Assembly: GCA_032173965.1 (NCBI GenBank)
Contig: CM063288.1
Span: 10,954,501 to 11,018,500, forward strand
Source: Sitta carolinensis
Taxonomy: Eukaryota > Chordata > Aves > Passeriformes > Sittidae
Length of the DNA stretch: 64,000 bases
Direction of reading: 5' to 3'
The notes below the pieces were generated by a model. The model was not told the DNA's origin. It searched no databases and saw only the letters and a list, made by a program, of their open reading frames with translations. Numbering within the stretch: the stretch's first letter is position 1; each line of letters opens with the position of its first letter. The position numbers and the translations under genes were made by a program. This document shows, one piece after another, positions 38,721 to 52,000 of the stretch.

Positions 38721-40598
38721 TTTTTTTTTGTTAGGTCCAGCTCACCAACTCCAACCATCCTGGCACATATCTGTATATATATATATACACACACAGCGAG
38801 GCATTGGCCTCACTGATAGTTGCAACTTTTGCCATCTTTAGGTTAAATGTTTGTTAAGAAAAATGTTGATACTGGGCTGGTACCACCCTAGCTGAGGCTC
38901 CACTAGAACAGCAAGTTTATGAGTGATTTCACTTTGAGGATTTTTTCATCACAGTAGTTTATCAGATTTTAATCACTTAATGTATAAGTTCCTGAATCTG
39001 ATTTTAAAATTGTCTGCAATATATCATGCAGTATTAAAACAAACACCTCAGAAAAGTCTCTTTCATTGATGTTATTTTTATCAACTAAAACTTGTGGTTT
39101 CCTGAGAGAAGTGTACATGCTTTGCTTGCCATGTCTCTGGAGAGCCATGCTGGCTTCCACAAGTAATCATTTTTATTTTTGCAGCATTTATAAATGTAGC
39201 ATGATCAATATCTTTAAACTGTCCCCTGGAAAGCATCCACATTACTGAGACAGTGAAGAGAACAAAGTCAGTGTTATGTTGCCTTTCTTTGTGTCTTCCA
39301 AATGAAATCATCCAGAGGTTGTAGTTAAAATGAATGATGGATAGAGCAGAAGGGGAAGAGGTGTATTTAATTTCATTAGGAGTTGCTCAGTTCCTAGTTT
39401 GTAATCTGTCTTTGCATAACAGTCACCATCCACCACATCTAAGGAATTTTGCCTAACATGGAAAATTCTGGCTTTTTAAACATTAGAACTTTGATCTTTC
39501 TTTTGTCTAAGTACCAAATTATTTGTGAATGTTCCAAAAGCAGCACACCATCACTTTAAACTGTGTAAAGATACCATTTGTGAAAACGACAGTGAAAAAT
39601 GGCAGCTCTTACGTTCTGCCCTAAGAGCTTTGTGTAGCCAGGAGGAAGATGATGCACTAATAACACTTCTGGAGAAAGAAAGAAGTCAGTAATATCTGAT
39701 GGGCGTTCAGCTGGGTTGTCCCACTGCATTGCCAGTGTAGCTTCTTCCTTGTGTTTTGTATTGTGTCCTGTTGCTGTGGATGCACAAGGTTAGAGGGACA
39801 TCCTAGCCCAAGGCCTCAGCCCAGTGGAATAGGATTGGTGCACAGAAATTGTTGAGCTAAAGGAGGAATAAGCCATTTCAGGCCTTCCAGTGGCTATGTG
39901 TCTCACAGAGGATGCTTATCTACTTACCGGTGCAACTGGGAAACTCTGCACCACTTAAGAATAATAGGAATCCAGGTAGGAGAGGGCCATAGAAATCCAT
40001 GGGGAAACAGAAGTAACTGGGAGGCCATCAACTATTTTTATCCCCTTTGTAACTGTTCCTAGAAAGTTGAACCTGCATTCCTATTACTTCTGCTAAGCTA
40101 TCAATGCAGAATCAGTCCCCAAATAAATTTGATTAGAAGTCTTTTAAAGAACATTTGGCTGGAAAAATCATTAGCAATTCTCTTTGCTATCTGTTCCACT
40201 CAGAGGAGAAGGGTAGTTTGGTTGGAGCCTCGGCTTAAACTGAGTAACAGACTTGCTTGTCCAAGGAAGTAAATACAGATGTCTGAGAGTGTATCAATAG
40301 CAGTGCTCAAGAACCAAGTTGGGACTTGATTATTTTTAATAAATTGCATAAACTGCAGCAGATAAATTAAATGTTTGCTGCACTCTAAAATGTCACAGAA
40401 GGAAGGGGTAACTTGGACTTCTGCTGGCTGATTCTCTGAACCCCAGGTTGTGCTCCAGTGTGGCTGGGGGTCTGGAGGGAGCCCAGCTGACCCTGCCCAG
40501 TGGCCATTCAGCCAGGGGCAACCATTCCCAGGCTGAGAACAGTCTAGGAATGTTGGAAAGCAGAAGGCTCTCTGCCTCCCACAGGTCTCCAGATCCCT

Positions 40599-40800
40599 TG
40601 TGCTGAGGTTTGAAGTAAAGATCGAAGAAGGCACTTCTGCATGGGAGTTTATTCTTCTCAAGGGGGTGCAAAAGAGCACGCAGGACCTCAGTGCCCAAGC
40701 TTTTAAGCGGAGTCCTCCTGGAGGTGTTACCACTGTGGACAGGTACAATGAGACAGGGTGTGGCCAGCCAGGGATAAACCAAGCCCACTGGGGGGGAACC
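40599..40800 (-). mobile_element. Possible LTR fragment, minus strand (weak)
   Basis: On the minus strand a TTAAAAG box (plus cttttaag near 40700) is followed about 50 bases later by an AATAAA signal (plus tttatt at 40648-40653) and a further 49 bases to a CA. This layout resembles the promoter and poly(A) arrangement of avian ERVK-type LTRs. I could not find a target-site duplication or fix the ends, and the resemblance to a named family is only a general impression. A 200-codon minus-strand open frame overlaps it (40200-40802) but has no recognisable domain. Confidence 0.3.
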
Positions 40801-43800
40801 ATTAGAGGATAAACTGCTTAACCATCTCAGTATTCATAACCACACTCCAGGAGTCCGTGTTTCTCTACGAAGCATGGCAGACTGTCTGCAACATCTATTT
40901 TTCTTATACAGTGTATAACTGTAAAACATATCAGTATGTGATGAAATAGTGTTAACTGATATTTGAAAGGGAGGTCTCTTGACAACAGGGCTTGGGTAGT
41001 TTATTTAAACTAGAAAGCCACTAAAGTAGTGCCTATATATAGCTTTCAAAGAAAAATGCATCTGTACAATGAGATTAAGGGTTTATAACATTTTAGAACT
41101 CTGGTGTTAACAGATGACAGAATAAGCAACTAAGAAACATCTACAGCTGTCTTATTTGCAGCAACCTGAAACTTTTTTAATTTTACCTCAAATGAAAGCT
41201 GCAGGAGGTCAGCCCCTCCATTTGCTGATCTGTCCACAAGAATGAAGGCAGTAACAGGGCACCACTTTTGCTTCTCAGGTTTGAATTGTGCTCTCAGAGG
41301 AACCTGATGTCTCTGTGAGCTAGAAAGAGACCTGGTCCCATCCACAGTTGAGGACATACAGCATGCACAGACAGTGAGTGAACAGTAATTCTAAATGCTA
41401 CAAAAAATAAAATACATGTGAAAAGACTTAAACTGAGGAGTCTTCAGTGTAGTTTGTTCTGACTATGTGACCCTGTGGCCTGTAGTGTTGAGAATTAGAA
41501 ATCATGTCCTCTTCCTTTCTAGGAAAACAAGGGTCATTAGACTGCAGAAAAGTGATGCCTTCTAAATTGATGGCCCTATCTCAATAGAGGGATTACCAGA
41601 TAATTTTGGGGAAGGAGCAAGAACCTAGAAGTATGTGACATGCAATTCATAGGAAAATCAGAAATATGCTTAATTCTTTGGCATTGAGCCACAGGCTTTT
41701 ATCAGCTCTGCCATATATTTAATAATAATCCTAACTAATATAACTGAGTTATTCTTATTAACCATATAAATATGCAGTCTTCCCCCTTTATTTAAAACCT
41801 TAATCTCTAGATCCTTGTGATATCTTCTGGTGATGAGATTTGCAGACTGATCATACACAGATTTAACTGTCTGCTCCATAATGTGAGAGCAGGATCCAAA
41901 TATTGTCTTGTCTGGACAGAGGTGGGTTCAAACTTGCCAAATTTTTTGCTTGTGTTACAGCCCATCTGATTTTTGCTTCCTGTGTGCCTAGGGTTTTCCA
42001 GACACATGGAAGAAACTGCATTAAATAGCTTCTATTTTCTGTAGGGGTTTGTGAGATCATTTTACTAACCAGTTGCCTCAGCTATGACTTGTTGCAGAGA
42101 GCACTGTATTGAATGACTTTTCAGAGGAAATCCAGGCTGGTTTGAAGAACACAGAGAGGAAGCTGTTCCTTGCTATTTCTTTTGAGAATGGGGTAGTAAG
42201 AGGATCTAATTAAATCTCCCAGACACTGTCTTGAGAAAAATCCTGCAAGCTGGAGCATTTAAGTGGTTTTGTTTCTTTGATTTTGTTGGAGGCCTTATAG
42301 ACTGATGTGACTGGCCATGGATACAGCAATAAGAAACATGAGGTGAGCACTGTATTGTGCTTTGGGCCAGGCAGGTTGCAGAGATGTGCTCTGGTACTTA
42401 GACCTTTGTGTGTGTCCTCTAACCCAGTGTGTCACCACAGTGAGTTTAGCACCTGCATTGTTTCAATGTCCCCAGCTGAGAGAGCAGGGCAGACAATGTG
42501 CATCTCTTTCAGAATGTTACTTTAGGTGTCTAAATTGCTTTGAGACCAGTGCATAAAATGAGCATATTGTCATTGCTCTCCCTCCAGGAACATGGAGTGC
42601 TGCTACCATCATCAGTAAGGCAGGTCTAGGGAAAATGCCTGCTCAGTTAACTCATAGGAACAGCTACACGTGGACATGGCCCATACCTTGCAGCATTATT
42701 TTTAACCAATCAATTAAGTAAAAATGGGGTAAAAGTGTGCAACAGATTGATCACTGCTAGTAGACTGCAGCACATGACCTTGCACAAAAATTGTTTTTGT
42801 GTGCAAAAAACCTTCTTTTTACTTTCTCAGCTGGGAAAATTTTTATAGAAATTGAAGTTTGTTAATCTGTAATACAGCTCTGTGCAAATAAAGGGAATTC
42901 TCCAAATTAGGATTTTAGATTTTTGCTGGGCAGGGCTTTAGTTAGGAATACATCGTAGTAGCTAGGCAGGAAAGGGTCCAGCAACATAACTGGTCTTAGC
43001 TGTTTTAGGTCAGAAGCTGTGCTCAGACCTTGCACAAAGCAGAGAATGGTGGCAGTGGAGGGGGAGCAGGTGGGTACCCTTGTATTGTGTGAAATTTGAG
43101 TAAAGAACTTAATTCTAGCTTAGATGGCAAATCAATCATATTCTGGAAACAACACTGTTGGGAGATGACCTAATAGGCTTTTTTAACAGCATTCATTCAA
43201 GAATTTTTAACACTTTGCAGTCAAATATATAGTGGTCCTAAAATTATGTGGGATTGAATAACTTTACTGTACAGAAAGAGGGATTACTTAACTCAGTCAT
43301 GAAATGCAGACATCTCTAGGGCAGGAAGGAACTGACAGGGCTCCCAGCACCATGCAGCAATGACAGGAGAGGACAGAGAGGCTGGCAATCCCTTTGTCTT
43401 GTTAAAGTAACCAATGAGACCACTATTCTCAACACACAGCAGGTGGGACAGTGCTTCTCAAGTTCCTGTTTGAGAGACTGATGCACAGTCACTATGTCCA
43501 ATCAGCTTCTGAAATAAAAAGAGTTGACCCAGCTATGAACCTAAGCTCTCATTTTTGGGTGCCAGGCATTTGGTATCTGATTCCTGCTGCCCCTGCTGCC
43601 CTGCTGCCCCTCAATACTGGCAGCATATGCTCTGTGGCACTCGGTTGCCTCTTTCCAGGCTGGCAAGTGCTCCTGGGCTGGCTCTGGAGTGCAGTCTGTG
43701 CCATTCAAAAACAAGGATTGCATACCATGTCCATGCAGTTGCCATCTGTGGCTAACACTGGCAGGTCTCCTGTTGAATCATTTCCATACAGCAAATGAAA

Positions 43801-45143
43801 TAAGATAGAGTTGAATCTGCCTAAGCAAGCCCCTTCCTTTCCAGATGATAGGGGGTGTTTTTATACTGCTGAGTCTTGCAAATGAAGTCTTCAGGGAAAT
43901 GATCAACAGCATGGAGCACTGTGAGACAGGAGCTTGCTGAATGATTGCTGCTTACAGGAGGGAAGAAGTGGTGTCTGCAGCTGTAGGCTCTACTTAGTGG
44001 TAAATGATGATCTATTGGAGGGAAGAAAACAAAGCAGCCCAGGTAACCCAGCTGAGGTTGCTTTCATTTAACACGTTTCCTTTTTTTGTTTATGCTATAA
44101 CATAATAGACTTTCTTCCCTTGGAGCCCAGTGGGTGCCAGTCATTGCTTATATCCTCTCCTCTGAGGTGGCCCAGGGCCCATGCATGTGGCTCATTGGGG
44201 TTCTTTGGGTGATCCTTGGGGCAGGTGGCTCTGCAGCCTCCTGCACACTAGTCCCTCACCTCCCTTTCCTGTGTGTATTGTTAGAAAGTTCCTGCCTTAT
44301 GTGGCCTCATCCACCTCCACTACTTAACTCCAGGAGATGCTCATTTAGCCTGATCTGCACTTCACAGGTCTCTGGATATGAGGCTGTGGGGAGAAAGAGG
44401 CTCTCTCTATCAACAGGAAGGTGATCTTCTGAACAAAAAGGCAGTTGCAGCCTTGTGCTGCCACCCCAGCACAGCATGGGACAGCAGGATCCCCATGTCT
44501 TTGGGGACTGGCATGTAGAGGGAGTTGCCTATTGGTACCAGCAAGTGGAGACTGGGAACATGCTATTTCTCACTGGCCTGGCCTAAAAGAGAAACTCCTT
44601 CTACCATGGAAAATCCTGAGCACACAGTCCTCTGGGAGGAAGGAAGTAACAGCCTGTTCAAGCACGAGATTCTTTGACCAGCCTGGTCTATTAAAGAGAA
44701 GCTCCTGCTGTTTTCCTGCTAACACTGGTTTGAATTATACTGCAGACAGACCTGCTGTCCTTCACTGGAGTTGCTGTCTGGGTAATGTTTTCAAAGCCAC
44801 AGCATTACTGGGAAAATAGGTCAGAAGTATCATCATGGAAAAAGGGAGAATTTCTCCTTCAGTCTAAGCAGAGCACAGAAAGAAGCACTTGTAGCTATGA
44901 CAAAATTGAACTGATGGATAACATCCTACCCCAGGACTGTGCAGGGCTACAGTTAGAGAAATAACCAGCAAATTTGGCTTCCTCACTTGGACTGCTGGCT
45001 CCCTACAGCTGTGCACTGTTTGAGGCAACAAACCTCAGCCCAAATTAGATCTAAGGAAGGTGCATTCCTGCTGCAATACAGGTATTTTTTTTAATGTAAT
45101 AAAATTTTCAAAAATCCTTTGTCTCTGTTTTGTGTCCCTGTAG

Positions 45144-45242
45144 GAAGAGTGCCAGAACTATGTCCGAGTGCTGATTGTTTATGGCAAGAAGGTTTTTACC
45201 TGTGGTACTAATGCCTTTTCACCAGTGTGTTCCAGTCGACAG
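45144..45242 (+). CDS. SEMA5B: SEMA5B exon 3 of window (Sema domain)
   Basis: Acceptor ccctgtAG; 99 nt in phase 0 read EECQNYVRVLIVYGKK then VFTCGTNAFSPVCSSRQ. EECQNYVRVL and FTCGTNAFSPVC are hallmark class 5 semaphorin sequence with conserved disulphide cysteines in EEC, TCG and PVC. VRVLIV matches SEMA5B, whereas SEMA5A has IRVLLV. The donor is GTCTGT, a weak match to the consensus beyond the invariant GT, though the exon ends in a good CAG. The next intron is short (725 nt), which may help definition of this weak site. Confidence 0.97.
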
Positions 45243-45967
45243 GTCTGTTTTGCCTCTTTTACATTGATGGACAGGGTTGGATACGTGCTCTGGGGAAGGA
45301 CAGTCATTTGGCAGGCTATCATGGCAGCACAAAATATGTTCTAAATGCAGCTGACTGAAATTATGTTGGTTTTCTTCTTTGGGCTGCTATGGGGCAGTGA
45401 GTGTGTCTGCAGTTGGGGAGCAGAAAGTTCATGTTATGGGTGAGTTTGGTCTGGGAAAAGTGCTGCTCATGTAAACCTTGGGTATGGCACTGAAAATGCG
45501 GAATATAGACAAGCTTAGCTGTGAGTACCTCCTGGGATGAATACTTTCTTTAAAATAAATGTCAAAGCTCCCTTTGGATTCAAGGGAGACAGAGGCAAGT
45601 CCAGAAGAATGTTTATTTTTATGTTTTTAGGCCAGGATGTATTCGGGAGGTGTCTACAGAAGATTAAAAACCTGTGCTTGCACCAGGAGCACTTGATTAC
45701 ACCAAGTGGGTTTGGGCTTTATGGGCTGGGGAATCACCCTTTATACAAAGCAATAGGATCAGCGAGGCTCAGACACAACTTCTTACACTGGCAAATGATG
45801 GCTGTAAAGATCAATTTTTAGTCAGCACTAAGATTACATTCTCATAGCTACCTCATTTCTAAAAATCAGGGATTTGCTCATAGGTACTCACGGGCAAACC
45901 AAATTCTTTATACCATTAAGAAAGTCAGATGCTCTATAAATTTTCTTCTCTCTCCTTTTAAATACAG
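45243..45967 (+). other. SEMA5B: SEMA5B 0.7-kb intron
   Basis: Phase-0 intron with a weak GTCTGT donor and tttaaatacAG acceptor. It is the shortest intron in the window. I see no gene or recognisable repeat in it; an open frame at 45537-45821 has no resemblance to known protein. Confidence 0.9.
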
Positions 45968-46181
45968 GTAGGAAATCTCAGCAAAATCATCGACAGAATT
46001 AATGGAGTGGCTCGGTGCCCATACGACCCTCGGCATAACTCGACAGCTGTGATTACATCACGAGGAGAACTCTATGCTGCAACTGTGATTGATTTTTCTG
46101 GACGGGATCCTGCTATTTACCGCAGCCTTGGAAATGTTCCCCCACTTAGGACAGCACAATACAACTCCAAGTGGCTCAATG
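45968..46181 (+). CDS. SEMA5B: SEMA5B exon 4 of window (Sema domain)
   Basis: 214 nt read VGNLSKIIDRINGVARCPYD through to RTAQYNSKWLN and one base of the next codon (phase 1). INGVARCPYDPRHNSTAV and TVIDFSGRDPAIYRSLG agree with SEMA5B; the recalled SEMA5A counterparts are GMARCPYSPQHNST and AMDFPGRDPAIYRSLG. Two potential N-glycosylation sites are visible (NLS and NST). The block RTAQYNSKWLNEPNF spans the next splice junction and is among the most conserved parts of semaphorins. Donor is GTAAAG. Confidence 0.98.
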
Positions 46182-48751
46182 GTAAAGTCATGTGGGTCAC
46201 ATCTGAGCAAGAGATGTATTAAAGTCAGCTTGACAAGCTTGTAAATCTTTCTCTCTCTTTCCATATTGAGATCCAGAGTTATGATGGGGAAGGGTTTCCG
46301 GAACGATAATCAATGCATCTTAGAAGAAACTTAAAAAGAGCCTGGAATTATTTCAGAAAAGTTGATTTAGAATATAGAAAGTGGGTCTTACAGGCTGCTT
46401 AACATATATATGGGTCTCTGTCTTGTGAGATAACCAAATACATCATTTTAACAAGAACACCACTCAAAGGTTTGAAGATCAAAATCAACTTAAAGCATGG
46501 TATTGTTGACCCAGTTCTGCAGAGCGATAGGCACTCTTTACTTCCACTGACTCAGCTGAAGGTGCCTGGTTTCAGTGCACGATCACTCCAAAAATGAGAA
46601 ATTTCACAGCACGTTATGTTCCATGTGAGTCCATGCTGATGTGGATTTATAGTTGTTAAAAGCAGCTCTTATGCCAGTGTGATAATACTCTGCATCAAGC
46701 AAGCTATAGAATTTCAACCAGCAATCCCTGCACTGAGTCCACACCTTCCAACTGGGGCAAAACACTTCTAGTTTGAGCAGACTGGAGTGATGGAGACCCC
46801 AGTATTCCCCCTGTCTCCTTTTACCCAGGTAAACTGACCAGATATTTGAAATCTTTCTATTAGATTTCAGGACTTTTCTGTTACAGATAAGAGCAGTGGG
46901 ACTGTGTACTCTCTGGAGCTTAATAAGACTGAGCTAGGTTTCTGCAGGAATTCCGAAGTCAGTATGGAGACCTGGAGTATAAGGAAAAGAATGTCATCAG
47001 GAAAGACTATGAATTAGGACCAAGAAGCATCATAGCCCATATACAGTCATTGGAAATGTTCTTTTTTTCTGTGCACGAATGCAAGATTCAGAAGGAAGTC
47101 ATGTTGGAACAGGGGAGTTTAAGGAAGTAACTGAGGGTGTCATATGTGACTGGAAAAACTAATGTGACTCTTGGATTTATGACCTTGTGAAGCATTGGTG
47201 ATGTTGGAGTAATTTTGTCCTGCTCTGGCCACTTTTCAACAAGAAACAGAACACATGAAGGTGATTCAGACAAGAGCCATTCAGTGATTTCAAACTTGGA
47301 AAGCCTGCCTCACAGTGAGAGACTTAAGGAGCTGAATTTATTTATCTTTCTGAAAAGAAGATAAAAGGTGTTTTGTTCATGATATGGAAGTACTTACATC
47401 AAGAGAAGATTTTTGAAAGGATAGAGTTCTTTAATCTAGCAGACAAGTCATGACAAGAACCTGTGATTGGAGGCTGAAACCAGATAATGTCAAATGGGAG
47501 AAGAAGAACAGGTTGCAGCTGGGTCAGTCTTTAGTCATTTAACAAGTCACTGAGGAAAAATGATGGATGTACCAGGTGACATTGTCCACTAATATCAGAC
47601 CTCCTTAGAAAGATGTGGTCTAATTCTCCTGTTAGTTGCAGGACCTGATGATGGAATTACAGGGTGAAATTCTCTGGCTTGTGTTAAACAGAAGGTCAGA
47701 TTGGGGATTACAATGGTCCCTTTAAGGTTCATGGTTAGTTTGAAGGAGAAAGTTTGATAGGAGATGATTTGCAATGCCATCCCCTCTGTACCATCATCTG
47801 CCACCCAAACTTGCCTTGCAGCAGCAGTGGCCTGCCTGCCTTTCTCTGTTCTCCTTTCACTCCTGGGCTGCAGCTTTAAAGGAATTCTGTACTTCCCTTT
47901 TTTCTTCTTCCTTTGAGCACTACTCAGAAATGAACATTGTAAAAACACCCTATAAAACGAACAAGTTTTGGGAAGGTTTGTTTGTTTGTTTATTTGGTCA
48001 AATATTATTAATTGCCCAAACTTTTCCTTTTACCAAAGAAACTTTTAGGATAAAAGACTATGCACTTTAAAGTTTTGTTATATCCCCATTTAAAATATTT
48101 ATTACTAAACCTACTAAATTCAAGATTTTTTTCAATTCTTATGAAAATAATACTGAAAATTTTAAGAGAAAAAGCATTAAGGAGAGCACGTTTCACTACT
48201 GTCTGTCTATGGCATGGTTTTGTTTTATGGACATAAGATAATTATTTGTGCCTGGAAACTGGAAAGGTTTCATGATAAAAGCCAGATGTGACAGTGCTTG
48301 GAGAGTAGCTTGAATGTTTCAGTGCAGCTGTCTGGGGAATCGGGCGGATGCACACAGCATATTTAACACATCATAAGGTCCACTTCAAAAGTGAATAGGT
48401 GAAGCAGCCCAATGGGAAGGCTTTCTCTTGTAAAAGGGTATAGGTAAAGAGAATAGTCATGCATATGCAAAGTGTTGAACTCTGCTTTCACTGAAATCAG
48501 TAGCAGCTTTGCCAATAAAGCGGGGAAACAATGGGGCCTGTCCAAGATCTGGAAAAAGGTACTAGAGCTATATCCTCATATATCATTATTCCCATCTACT
48601 GTTTTTATGTCCTCTGCTGACTCCAAACTCCCTGTGGTCCCAGCTTTGACAGGCTGCATAAATGGAACTGGCAGCGCAATGCATTGAGCAAGTCAGTGAG
48701 CATGGATTGATTTCTAACCTATATAAATCTCTTCAAATGTTTGTTTTTCAG
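46182..48751 (+). other. SEMA5B: SEMA5B 2.6-kb intron
   Basis: Phase-1 intron. It contains an ancient CR1-like element at 47255-47725 (annotated separately). The remainder is AT-rich with no gene that I can see. Confidence 0.9.
47255..47725 (+). mobile_element. Ancient CR1-family LINE 3' fragment
   Basis: The order of motifs matches old amniote CR1 elements best known from turtles: gagagacttaaggagctgaat, a tatggaagtacttacatc block, ctttaatctagcagacaag, tggaggctgaaaccagata, and finally aggtcagattggggattacaatggtccctt, the typical CR1 end. The middle is decayed, with gaps. It is much more diverged than the avian CR1 at 604-775 and so probably predates the bird radiation. Assignment is by eye. 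Confidence 0.7.
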
Positions 48752-49037
48752 AGCCTAACTTTATTGCTGCCTATGACATCGGCTTGTTCACCTACTTCTT
48801 CTTCCGTGAGAATGCGGTGGAACACGACTGTGGGAAAACAGTGTACTCTCGTGTGGCAAGGGTGTGCAAAAATGATATCGGAGGCAGATTTTTGCTGGAG
48901 GACACATGGACAACTTTCATGAAGGCCAGACTGAACTGCTCTCGAGCTGGAGAAATCCCTTTCTATTACAATGAATTGCAAAGCACCTTCTACCTTCCTG
49001 AGCAAGATCTGATCTATGGTGTCTTCACTACTAATGT
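48752..49037 (+). CDS. SEMA5B: SEMA5B exon 5 of window (Sema domain core)
   Basis: 286 nt after acceptor gtttttcAG. With the base carried over it reads EPNFIAAYDIGLFTYFFFRE, then NAVEHDCGKTVYSRVARVCK, NDIGGRFLLEDTWTTFMKAR, LNCSRAGEIPFYYNELQSTF and ends in FTTN plus two bases (phase 2). ARVCKND, GGRFLLEDTWTTFMKARLNC and FYYNELQ are core semaphorin signatures. Cysteines at HDC, RVC and LNC are the expected disulphide partners; NCS is a potential glycosylation site. YDIGLF agrees with SEMA5B (SEMA5A has YDIGNF). Donor is the consensus GTAAGT. Confidence 0.98.
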
Positions 49038-52000
49038 GTAAGTTGCACTGGCTTTACTGCCCTTCCTCTATCCCTAGCAGTCTGAGTCTGACAATGCATT
49101 GATTTCTTAGACAGTCCAAACGATCATTTTTGAAAGATTTGGTAAACATGAAAGAATTGATAGATCTGTGTTATCCATCATGACAACAGAGCCTCTAGGA
49201 CAGTGGTTTTAATCCATGGTTCACATATTTCACAGATTCCTGGAGTCCATAAAAGGTGACTGTGCAGTTTTAGGGTAACTTAGTTTGATACAAATCTGGG
49301 CATTGACAAACTTCAGACTTTTTGTAGGGACAGTGCAACTTGTGTAGTTTAGAGAGTTGATCTAAAAATGACCCAACAGAAACACATTAATTTCCAGCCA
49401 GGCTAATTGCCTGGAAAATTCAACACAATTGTGTGAAGACTGGATCTGGCCCATGAGATGGACAGGTGCACACACTTGGGAAAGAAGGGCTGGAAGGGGA
49501 GAAACGAAGCATATGGGATCACAACAGCTTGGACTGAAAACAATATCTATTGCAGTTGAACAACACTGTAATAGCAAGGTCATGAGGGCCACAAAGCATT
49601 TAGCATTTCCAAGGCGTTGGGGGGGGGGGGCTTTACCTCTGCCAGACTGTTTGAGGTCCACAAATCAAAAGCAGAATTGGAACTCTGAGGGGAAGTTACG
49701 ATTTCTGATACTTCATAATCACCTCTTCTTGGCTTGATATTGAAAAAACTTGTAATTGGAATGATTTAGTGTAGCTGTGAAAGCAGAAAGGAGAAGAGGA
49801 GTTAATTAAAAAATATATTAAAAAACTCATAATGTATATTTTTTAGTCAGGAAAACTCAAATAACTTTTTCTCTGATGCCTAAGGCTAGGATGATAAGTT
49901 TCAAGCTATAACCAGTCTGCATGGTATTGAGTTTCAATAATACATGTTCTCCAGGGGGGTGTTAGCCTGACGTGTAAACTAGAGAATGAAAATCTGAGTA
50001 GTTTCTCCATATGGCAAATGCTCAAAGTGCCTTCCTCATGCTGGGCAGACAACTTCTTTGGGGTTTTTGTGTGCACTCCTGTACTGTCCAATATGAATAA
50101 GGGCCTGTTCCCAGGGAGCCCACAGAAAAGCAAAGCAGTGAAGCCCCGCTCAAGTATAAACCCTCCTGTTTTAATGTGTCACCTGCTGGTGTGACAGGGC
50201 TTGAACTTCAGCCCTTGAAGTCACAAAGCATCATCCCCAGCCTCCTGAGCTTAAGCACTGTTGGGGAGCCTCACTGTGAGTCAACAGAGCCTGAATGTTC
50301 TTCCCCTCTGTAAATTCCAAGAAATATGTAAGAGTTTGGCCACCTTCATCCCTCTTCCATGTTTTGTTTCTGTTCCTCCATTGCCAATGTCAGCCAAAAG
50401 TGAGCCAGCAGAGAAGGAACTAGAAAAAATAAACACGACTGAGCACTGCACCTTGACTGTAGATTAGGGGAAGATCTGTCGTCAGACTGAAAGGCACATG
50501 AGTCATTCTTTAAAAACATTTAGAGGATATTAGCCAAACTTCCTGAACATTAAAAGGAAATCTGGCTACTGCTTTGGGTACTCGAGCTCACCCTTTTTTA
50601 GTTTTTTTGCAGTTGGAGAGGACTTCTGTGCCCATAGTGATAATGTTTTATCTATCCATTTGTCCATTCATCCAGCCAAGAATGGAAGTTGGAAATGAGA
50701 AGACTATTAATAACTGTATTTTATTTATCAAATTGATTACATTTTTGGACAATCAGGTGGGAGACAGACTAGCTCTGGCTGGGACAGTTCTCTTTTGCTG
50801 TGTTCATTTCCCAAGTTTAACATGAGATGTGATGGGTGTTACCTGTCTCCTCTGGGTACACTTGAGCATTCTTTGTACATCAGGGATGTAGTATCTCTCT
50901 TGTATCTTTTGAAGATAATATAATATGCAACATTTGTGTAATTGAAGAAATTAGTAATTGATAACAGCTGAAGCTAGATCAAATAGCATTTTGGGTCTAC
51001 AACATGGTGTTCTTTTAAAAGTTCAAAGAGAAAATGTTCCAATTTGTCATCCATCTAGAGAAATAATTGTAATTATTCTTTTAACTTTCACTGGGACTTA
51101 TATCATGCTGCATGAGCTCTGCATACCAAAGAGAGTTAATTTATGCACCAGTCTGAGTTTCTTTGTGATAAAATGCCAATGCAACACAAAACTATGATTT
51201 TTTATTGCTGTTGTTTACAGGTACTTTTTACTTTGGAAGGTTCATGTTTAATGAATTTAGGGTCACCTTATAACAAAAGGAAAGGGAATTAGTGGTTGTG
51301 TTAACACTCACATATAGATTTATTGCTTCATGTTATGTTATACCCAGATGAATCAGTGGGAAAGAGAGCTTTTGGGGGAAGCTGCTGATGAAATATTTAA
51401 TATGTTTTTATTAAAATTTTCTGGGAGGTAGTAGAGACAATGTTAAAACCTCTTTGAACTTAACCCATTCTTTAAACCAGCTAGTTAGTCACAGGAGGTA
51501 GGAGGTGGGAATAAAGGAAGTTGCACTTCACACCAAAACACAGGGGCCAGCTGCACCAGTTGATGTCACTGGCTTGAGATTGGGATCAAACTTTTCATAA
51601 GGAGGGATAGGAAATATGCCAGGCCACAGATGGAAAAGAAAATGGTCCACAGATTTTATGGAAAACCTTTCCTTTCTCCTTTCCAGCAGAGAAAAGGCTA
51701 AACTATGAAGTCCTTAGCAGGGCCCTAAAAATATCCTTTTTATTCTTTTTTCTAAGTATTTTCATTAGACTAGTGGAATTTTATTCTTTTTTTCCTTTTT
51801 CATTTTCTCCCTCATTGTCTTTTTTTTTTCTCCTGTGTGCGCCTCAAGGCATTTACTTGTCATCCATCATTAGGTTTGTCTTAAGAGCTGCTGTCTGTGA
51901 GCATGCACTGCATCAGCAGTGTTCAGACAAAAGTGGAGAAAGGTTTGCCTGGCATTGCTTTGACATGTTCAAAGTGAGCTACTCCATCATTCTGGGGATG

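Larger units (their letters stand above)
35512..45143 (+). other. SEMA5B: SEMA5B 9.6-kb intron
   Basis: Phase-0 intron between GKTE and EECQNY. It holds a protein-like antisense open frame near 35825-36102, a (TTTGG)8 array at 38681-38720 and a GC-richer block at 40599-40800 with LTR-like signals on the minus strand. The rest is unremarkable AT-rich sequence in which I see no gene. Confidence 0.85.

Noticed and set aside
40200..40802. 200-codon minus-strand open frame
   Set aside because: It runs through a possible LTR and ordinary intron; the translation shows no known motif and no conserved core.
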